64,000 nucleotides of DNA from Bolinopsis microptera (Eukaryota; Ctenophora; Tentaculata; Lobata; Bolinopsidae), in the NCBI RefSeq assembly GCF_026151205.1, contig NC_087081.1:11781113-11845112 (forward strand), in the 5' to 3' direction. The position numbers were made by a program, and so were the translations under genes. Below are positions 56,443-64,000 of the stretch, one piece after another (the first letter of the stretch is position 1; every line of letters begins with the position of its first letter). Below the pieces are notes generated by a model. That model saw nothing but the letters and a program-made list of their open reading frames with translations, had not been told where the DNA came from and searched no databases.

Positions 56443-56954
56443 ATAGTTACCATAGTTACCATAGTTACCATAGTTACCATAGTTACCATAGTTACAATAG
56501 TTACCATAGTTACCATAGTTACCATAGTTACCATAGTTACCATAGTTACCATAGTTACCATAGTTACCATAGTTACCATAGTTACCATAGTTACCATAGT
56601 TACCATAGTTACCATAGTTACCATAGTTACCATAGTTACCATAGTTACCATAGTTACCATAGTTACCATAGTTACCATAGTTACCATAGTTACCATAGTT
56701 ACCATAGTTACCATAGTTACCATAGTTACCATAGTTACCATAGTTACCATAGTTACCATAGTTACCATAGTTACCATAGTTACCATAGTTACCATAGTTA
56801 CCATAGTTACCATAGTTACCATAGTTACCATAGTTACCATAGTTACCATAGTTACCATAGTTACCATAGTTACCATAGTTACCATAGTTACCATAGTTAC
56901 CATAGTTACCATAGTTACCATAGTTACCATAGTTACCATAGTTACCATAGTTAA
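56443..56954. repeat. 9-bp minisatellite, about 57 units
   Basis: The unit is AGTTACCAT, almost perfect, with one CAATAG variant near 56491. The period is three codons, so each frame encodes a three-residue repeat (Tyr-His-Ser, Ile-Val-Thr; Met-Val-Thr on the other strand). Not called as genes. The low divergence suggests recent expansion. Confidence 0.92.
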
Positions 56955-56999
56955 TAGTGTCTAGTTACCATAGTTACTTGTTACTCGTTATTTCTGATA

Positions 57000-59900
57000 G
57001 TTACTGCACAGTTCTTATTCTGATTCTGACTTTCGCTTGAGAACTGATTTTAATTAGAACTTAGAGAAATATTGCTTCGTTAGTCAAGTTGACCGATAAT
57101 GCGACTGTTTCAGTCTCTCAATGCGAGGGATCGGTGGTTGACATCCCAGAGTCGCCTATACTATGGAGTGGGCTAAAGATTCCGTTGGATATAAGCCAAT
57201 TATCCTCAGTAAACTTAGCCGAATGATCGGAGAACCCTGATTCCTTAACCGTCGCTGACTTAATCTTATTTATATCTTCTGCTTCTGTAAGTGTGATTGG
57301 CTTGTTAAGTTGTTATCATATGGCTGCTTGGATAAACCGAAATAAAATAAGTATATAAATTAAAAATATTGACGTATTCAATTATTCATGGCAGCTGGTT
57401 TCAAACAACCCGACATGTCAAAGGGTTACAATGATTCCCTGGCAAGATATGGGTGGAAACTGTTTTATAAATCACATGACATGCCCATATATGGAAGTAC
57501 GTTGACTTTCTCGTTTTGGTAAGGGTCTTGGCAAATGCTTGATTTACTTACTCGGTGACGGTTAGTGTTAAGGTCAGAGTACAGGATTAGTGTGTGTTCG
57601 GAGTGTGTTCAAATTGGTCACATGACACCAAAAGTAGAGTTATTAATTACCAGCAAAAAATGTTAAGAGCATGCATAAAAATTTTGCTCGTTTGTTACTG
57701 GTACTTTTAAAAGAATATTTTCCGACGAATGTTGTTGCATCCATCAAATTATACCACTCCTCTCGATTAAAGCTGTTGCACCGCTGCACTGCATTAATTC
57801 AATGGGAACCAGCTTTGTTTACTGGTTAATGTTTACTCAAGAAATTATACAATAAGTTTTAAACAAATTACAACACTACAGATTGAGTATTATGTATTGT
57901 GATGGAAATATTTGGAGCGGGTAAATTGGTAAAAGCCAGTCCAAATCCTGGACATAAAGACTTCGTCGCGATCTAATTTGTACCGAAAACTGAAAAGCAT
58001 TCGAATACTGATAGTATTCCAAACCCTTGCTTCATAACATGAAGACTTCGTTCTAACTTGTACTGCAAACCATGAATACTATTACTAATTCTTATAGTTG
58101 TTGAAATAAATCCCCTGGGGGCGGGAGCACACTTTACACTCGTTAAAGAAAAAGTTGTTAATCGAAAGATGTATTAGCAATAGCATACAAGGCGCAGCTT
58201 GTATTTTTGACCATATTAAAGTTTGAAAGCGAGCAGGTTATTTTGTTATAACAAAAGATGTGCGCCAATCTAATTGATTCAAGTAGCCCCGGTATACCTA
58301 TGTTATTGAGCTCAGCCTTTGGTTTTCTTCACCCTTGGCATGGTATCTGAGTAATAGTGATTTTATATTGTTTTTATAGATCTTAATTTTGTGAAAAGAT
58401 GCCGGTGAAATGTCCGTTAATTGTTGCATGGTCGATAATGGTTAGATTCATGATTCGAGCCTGGGACTGGTGAATTATTGGGGATACAGGGAATTAGGAA
58501 AGTGTCTGAATTTGTGGATAAAGGGCATTTATTTGCAAGGGGCAAGTTGCTCAGAACATGGACTTAGTTTTTTAATTTTCTTTGATATACTTTATCATCT
58601 AGATTGATTGGCGTAGAAATATGGGTTCTCTTTTCTTTTTCTCCTCTGCTGACAGATTTTCAACTTCCACGATATAATCCTACTACACGTATTGCTTACC
58701 ACTGCTCTTAAGAACTAATAACATATTAATATATAATTTTAATATATTTACGTTTTCACTCATTGCGGTAAAAATTAATTAAAAGACGATACAGACAAGT
58801 AGTGTTCTCCTTGGTAAATTTATGTTTAATTCCTGTTTAATTCCAACAAAATACTAGATACGTCAACAGAATTATTTCAAATTTATTGTAGTATTCCCGG
58901 TTTCGGCAAGATCACCAGCCACTGTTGCTGGATTCTTTTTGTCTCAAAACATAACTTTTTACTTGCATCAATTTGAATAGCCATAGAGCTACAGACTACC
59001 ATTCTTTTGTTCTGCAAAAATTTGCACTTTGTAAATACGAATAACTTAATCATTAAGTATATAAGTGGCAATGGATGAGCTGCAATGGATCGGACATATT
59101 ATGCGTCCGCACCTACTGCTATTATATTACAGTACGTACTGCTATCATATTATTGTTTTTTTATAGATAGCTTGCCCTGTCATATTATTATAGCCGTGAT
59201 CTAAGATTAAGAGAAATTAATTTGTCACTTATTCTATTCAAAACATTTCTGGCGGTGCTCATTGGTCTTCATCGACTCGATCCAATAGGCGAAATGCACC
59301 CATTCACACTAGGGAGTAGGGACATGAGTTTGTTACATTTCATGGAAATGTTAAAGTAAAAGCATAAATCAAAATGACAGAGAAATTAGGGATAGCGTCT
59401 TTGGTATGTATAGAAAGGCTGTAGGCAGTTATTTTGCGAAGTAAAGTTACCGTATTATGACGAAACACATAGCTTACAACACGTAAGCACTTAGCACAAT
59501 ACTATTCCACTGTCATATCTTCAATAGTACCATGTTATCGAACTAACACGCCTTTGTTTAAGTTTCTAATACTATAAGATTGAAAATATTGTTCTAAATT
59601 GTTAGTGCAATATTAAATAATAAATATGTTTAAACTTGGCAAATATTATATGTCCTGCAAGTTCTACATTCCTGATTGATCATTTGACAGGTGTTATATT
59701 ATATGACTCCTATATATTATAGAATACTATTTCCTTGAGGCAGCTGCCAAATATTCAGTCACATACAGATCTGACGGTTCATCAGCATAATTCAATAATA
59801 TAATTCAAATAATTGCAGATAGACGTGAAACAATATTACTCAAGTATAGTAATTAATAAATAAATTCCAATTTCAATTATAACCAGCAGGCCGGCAGAAA

Positions 59901-61180
59901 ATATTTTGGTTTTTGCGTGTTCCATAATCAATACAGTTAATTTTTATTACTTATTAGTTATTATTTTTTCTTATTATCTATTGTAAAACAAATTTTTAAG
60001 GCGAATAAAACTCCCCATTCCCCAAAGAAATATCAAAACTTGGTATAGATGAGAAAATAGTGATATGTGTCATGTCTTGTCATGTAAATGTAATACGATC
60101 CCTCTTTTGTACTAAGGTTATAAATTTCTATTAGTTTACAGTAGAACGGCGATTTATTATGGCTCATTTTGACTGTAGATAATAAGATATTTCTAGTGAA
60201 TCGAATTTAGTATTAAAGAAACGATTATGATAATCATGCGCCAAAGAAGAAACGAATGATAAAGTCCATCTAGTCTGAATTGCAACGAAATTAATCTAAT
60301 TTGGCACTAAAGAAACGCTTATGATTATCATGCACAAAATTTATTCCTGGTTAAGTCAAAAATGAATTTGGTTAAATTTGAATTTTCGTAACGTTGAAAA
60401 AAAGTTTGGTTCTAATTAGATCCGCCTATACGATATACAGCAAATAATTAAAATCATTATACACGAGAAACCTCAATTATTCATCTTGAGTCACGTCGAT
60501 CATGTTGACACAACACATTGATAGTTAGATTACCAATTGTGCTCACCACTCATCTTTGAATATGAATTAATAATTTCTACAGCCATAAACATTTCTTAAA
60601 CATTTATTAAACTTGAGCTTTTGAAACTAAGTTCAGGTTCTAATAAGTTGAATAAATTATTATGGAGTCGAACTTTTCTATTCTTAAACTTATAAGTAGA
60701 AGCAAACTTTAAAAATGAAAATGCAGGAGTTAATTCGCCTTTGCTCATACAGAGTGTCCTCGAAACATTGGTACGGTTTTTAAACATCTGTAGTTTAATT
60801 TATGAAAGAGCAACCAGCTATATTTAGCTCTTATTAATATTTTCTTTGTAAATCAGGTTACAATTTTGTTTATTTTATAACCAGTCCAGATGTCAAATAT
60901 TTTACATAGCTTTCGAAATTTAGTATTTTTTGCTGCATTTTGTATATTTTGCTTCAAGGCTCTTCAAACTTTAAAATTTGCTTTGGTCACCAAAAGTTAC
61001 CTTTAACTTACCAGAGACATAGTTTTTGGGTGCTCTACTTGTAACTGATATGATAGTCTTTAAAGTTTATACGTAAATTTTTATCAAAATTAGACAATTT
61101 GGGTGGTACCCAAAACTTATGAGCCGAAACTTTATCTCCATATATGGGCATACACGTCAAATTTGATTAGTCTACGACAC
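57000..61180. other. Long stretch with no supported gene
   Basis: A+T-rich on both strands. All open frames are under about 65 codons and lack domains or paired splice sites. At about 61031-61170 there is wording shared with 45924-46040 (GTGCTCTACTTGTAACT, ATATGGGCATACACG), probably transposon-derived. Confidence 0.45.
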
Positions 61181-61189
61181 GTATACTGG

Positions 61190-61310
61190 GAATTCCAACA
61201 CAGCACAGAATTCTGACAAGCACTCAATTCCGACTTTAATTAAGAAAAATCACGCACAGAATTCCGAAGCACACTTAATAATTCCGAAGCGGTGAACGGA
61301 ATTCCGACTC
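61190..61310. repeat. GAATTCCGA-rich short repeat
   Basis: GAATTCC/GAATTCTG/AATTCCGA words recur at least six times in about 120 bp (for example 61190, 61208, 61228, 61259, 61281, 61299). Origin unknown. Confidence 0.5.
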
Positions 61311-62698
61311 GGTACCTGAATATTAGTTTAAACTTAAGAATTTCAATTTAAACTTAAGATTTTAAGCTCTCTGATTTTGATAAGTGTCAACTCGCAGAGG
61401 CTAGCCGTACGAGGATATAATAATGCAGCATTATATTAAATTATCTCGATGATTGCCAATATCGCCCAACGTCCCCGCATCATTTTTTGTCCGTCAGCCA
61501 TATCTTCAATTAGTCATGTCATAAGGCTTAACATTAAGGGATGTTCATTGTCAACCGATATATGTCTTTCTAGATCTTTCTACGTTTTTGTTGATACCTT
61601 GACGTCACCAGAATGGTCAGTTTGTCAGCAACCATTATTAGATCATCTATTTCCTCCCTACTATTGCCCTCAATCGACTAACACCGATAACTCAGCCCTT
61701 TCTAAAGAATGAACAGGATGCTGCCAACCTATTATGTAAATTATAAATTGTTATCCGCATTGGCCATTATCAAGGTCTTTCTTTCGCGATCCGCTATACC
61801 GCTATTATAAAAACCGGAATTTCGGTTCGTTCTTGTTCCAATTGTGTGTTCCAAGCGTTTTTTGATTTAAGGGCCTAAATAATTTCAAAAAATTGGCCGT
61901 TCAATATTTTAACTTTTCACTATTTTGGAAGTTGGCTGTCCAAATTATAGCTATGGAGATGATTCTCTGCTGAGATATCATCATTAGCAAAATTAAAAAC
62001 CAGATTCGACAGAGTTAAATTATAAATTCTAAAAATTATCGATACTCATGTTAATCAGATTATGTGTCACATAATAGTTTAAGTATTTTGATCTTACAAA
62101 TACGAGACACATGCATAATATAGGATATCATTTATGAAATTGGAAAGAAATCCAAATAGCTCAACCGACGAAAGATTATGTCCCTTTGATGTGATCCGTT
62201 AATTCGTAGAGAATCTCCGTTAGTTAGACTTGATAGACGCTCTTCCACCCACCCTCGCTGGCCCCTCCTCATATCCCCCGTTCCAGTAATAGTATAATAG
62301 TAATCAAATTGACCAGTACAAAGCTGGAATTGTTAGCAAACACGCGTACGTGACTAACAGTTTTGCCAAAAATTTAAGACAAACTCTTTATCATCATAAG
62401 CACGATCGACCAAATTCTTTTTAAAATATGTGATTTGCTTCATCACTCGTTTAAATATTTTGCTACTTGAGAAACTATCTGTCTTTTTGCCAGACCAAGT
62501 TTATTGTGTCGACTAATGTTATTAACTCTATAAATCCATATCTCAAATTGTTCGTCATCCTTAGATATTTGGCTCCAATTTTATGGCGCCAGTTATAGAT
62601 ACTTCATGTTTGTATGATCAGTGATGGCATTAATTGGAATCGTTTTAATAAACTGCAGTCCGTAAACATGATATGGTTCCGATATTATTCATACATTT
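61311..62698. other. No supported gene
   Basis: The 87-codon plus-strand frame at 61449-61712 has no recognised domain or splice context. Otherwise A+T-rich and featureless. Confidence 0.4.
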
Positions 62699-62722
62699 GG
62701 GGGGGGGGGGGGGGGGGGGGGG
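62699..62722. repeat. Poly-G tract of about 24
   Basis: An uninterrupted G run directly beside a pogo-like transposon end (about 62723-62816). It resembles the run at the receptor breakpoint, 45702-45723. Confidence 0.9.
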
Positions 62723-63519
62723 AAGAGGCACAGTATACCTACATCAAGGTTCCCCGTACCCAGTATAGAGACTAGAGAGGCCCGGTATATAATAAGATAA
62801 TAGAGGTTTGACTGTATTCAAATTACATTGCCTGTTTTGCATAAAATTCGATAATTTACTAAGGCTTTAATAACCAGAGGCAACAAAATGGTTTATCGGG
62901 GCGAAAGTAAAATAGTTCAGCCGGCTCCAAATAAAACAAATATATTTAAAACTTTAAAAGATTTTAAAACATAATTTTCTGTCGATTTTGAAATATAAGT
63001 ATAACGTCACTGAGGGGAGCTTGTCATCGATTATAATTCAGCTCTCTGTTTCCTTGTCAACGATTGACTCGATAAAGAATTCTTCTCTTCGATTGAATTA
63101 GAATTGTGTGTTGCATCAAGTAGTAATCAAACAACCAATATTTTGGTCCGTTTTAGTTTATAATCGGTATTTTTTCATGACCATTTCGAAACCATATCGT
63201 GATATTGGATTTTCTTTTCGGAAATCTGATTGTGATCTCGAGAGTTGCCACAAGCTACGTTGGCAGTTTTCGTTATCTTATCGGCCCTTGTAAGGGCAGG
63301 AGCCAGGAATGCTAGACCGATAGCGGACAAACTCCCGTTACAATTGACCTGCCTGATCCAATTTATCATCTCAGATGACATTAATCAAATCTCAATATCA
63401 GTCGTATTACCTACTCCTGAAATCTGAATCCTGAATGAAAATGATAATTCCTGAAAGAGGAATCAAAATCCTACTAATCAGAATGGTACACGTACTATGC
63501 TAGTATACTAGTTCGGGGC

Positions 63520-63662
63520 GCACGGAAGTTCGACACGCGCTAAAGTTCGACAAACCCTAAAGTTCGACTCTGTCGAACTTCGGTGGGCTACTTGGACTGT
63601 AGTTCGACACGCACTGAACCTTAGTTCAGGTCGTACTAAAGTTCGACTAGAGAACTTCGATT
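63520..63662. repeat. AGTTCGAC word cluster
   Basis: AGTTCGAC or AAGTTCGAC occurs near 63527, 63544, 63562, 63601 and 63645, with the inverse GTCGAACTT near 63570. It looks like one end of a TIR element of the motif-array kind; the other end was not found in the window. Confidence 0.55.
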
Positions 63663-63735
63663 GGGAAATAAGAAAAATGTTGTAGGTAATTTAGATTAAC
63701 TTTCAACTCAGTTTCATTCTGTTCTATTTCATCAT

Positions 63736-63742
63736 GTTTTAT
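63736..63742 (-). terminator. Possible poly(A) signal of right-edge gene
   Basis: AAATAAAA on the minus strand, about 140 bp after the stop codon at 63878. Confidence 0.4.
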
Positions 63743-63877
63743 TTCAATGACAGATTTTCATTGAACAATTATGACTTATGAGTCACATGTAATAAAATTT
63801 GATAATGTTAATAGAAACTGTACATAATATAAATAATATTTGAAATGAACAAGCAACCATGGATCCACCACACACTT

Positions 63878-64000
63878 TTAATTATCCATCCTTTCGAAGT
63901 TATCATAAGACAGGATAATGTTGTTCAGCCTCCTGTCGTAGTCAGCTTCCACTTTTTCTGCTGAGGAGGTGGGGGCTGTCGCATCATCTTTTTGTTGATC
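63878..64000 (-). CDS. C-terminal end of an unknown protein (partial)
   Basis: The last 40 codons of a frame that runs off the window edge: an Ala/Thr/Ser-rich stretch (DDATAPTSSAEK), then VEADYDRRLNNIILSYDNFE and RMDN before a TAA. The charged, helix-like composition and balanced codon use look coding, unlike the surroundings. The family is not recognised. Confidence 0.5.
   Translation of the reverse strand, partial: DQQKDDATAPTSSAEKVEADYDRRLNNIILSYDNFERMDN

Noticed and set aside
56307-56954. 215-codon Tyr-His-Ser repeat frame and its two companions
   Set aside because: Pure consequence of the 9-bp minisatellite; no non-repeat coding part beyond a short leader.
58425-58475. tRNA gene suggested by TGGTCGATAATGG and GATTCGAGCC
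   Set aside because: The A- and B-box-like words are less than 20 bp apart and no cloverleaf can be drawn.

Overview
The window looks like nuclear DNA of an invertebrate animal. It is A+T-rich, genes are split by many GT-AG introns, and it carries an Ig/fibronectin receptor-like gene, a 7TM receptor-like gene, a tandem actin family, an L2/CR1-like LINE and many terminal-inverted-repeat (TIR) DNA transposons. Degenerate CCCTAA blocks near 23.2 kb fit a metazoan TTAGGG telomere. The sequence alone does not identify the species.

Layout. 1-9.3 kb is non-genic: CACGTGAC-rich DNA, a 179-bp MITE (3857-4035), a 1.4-kb TIR element (4114-5529) and an almost full-length LINE open reading frame on the minus strand (6336-9242). 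From 9.8 to 16.07 kb, minus strand, ten exons join without breaking frame into the first 418 codons of a secreted or membrane protein: signal peptide, one Ig domain and three Fn3 domains. From 17.0 to 22.2 kb lie two large non-coding TIR elements, each filled with its own short repeated word. From 22.4 to 25 kb there is a CpG-rich, hairpin-rich repeat patch with a 9-bp minisatellite.

25.4-42.5 kb is a tandem array of four intronless actin genes, all on the minus strand, with shared TATA-containing promoters and 3' flanks. All four depart from normal actin. Two lack seven residues of the D-loop, two have Tyr in place of the nucleotide-site Asp157, one has lost His73, and two have altered C-termini next to a transposon. 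Between actin 3 and actin 4 sit a decayed, intron-containing piggyBac transposase (33.6-37.6 kb) with a MITE in its 5' part and, just downstream of actin 4, a 5'-truncated LINE with a clear target-site duplication.

44.8-48 kb holds two copies of a rhodopsin-like receptor gene. The first stops at a 22-G tract. The second is nearly complete but has a frameshift in a T8 run and a hAT-type MITE exactly inside its NPxxY motif. From 48.4 to 51.5 kb a pogo/DDE_1-type element is split by a TTAA-flanked element. 52-57 kb is MITEs, an 11-bp minisatellite, a three-copy repeat of about 195 bp and a 9-bp minisatellite of about 57 units. 57-63.8 kb looks empty apart from transposon ends and short motif clusters. 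The last 123 bp encode the C-terminus of another minus-strand gene.

How the parts relate: the host genes (receptor, actins, 7TM receptor, right-edge gene) have no evident functional link. The recurring theme is transposon activity reshaping duplicated genes, plus several TIR elements whose interiors are arrays of a private 8-14 bp word.
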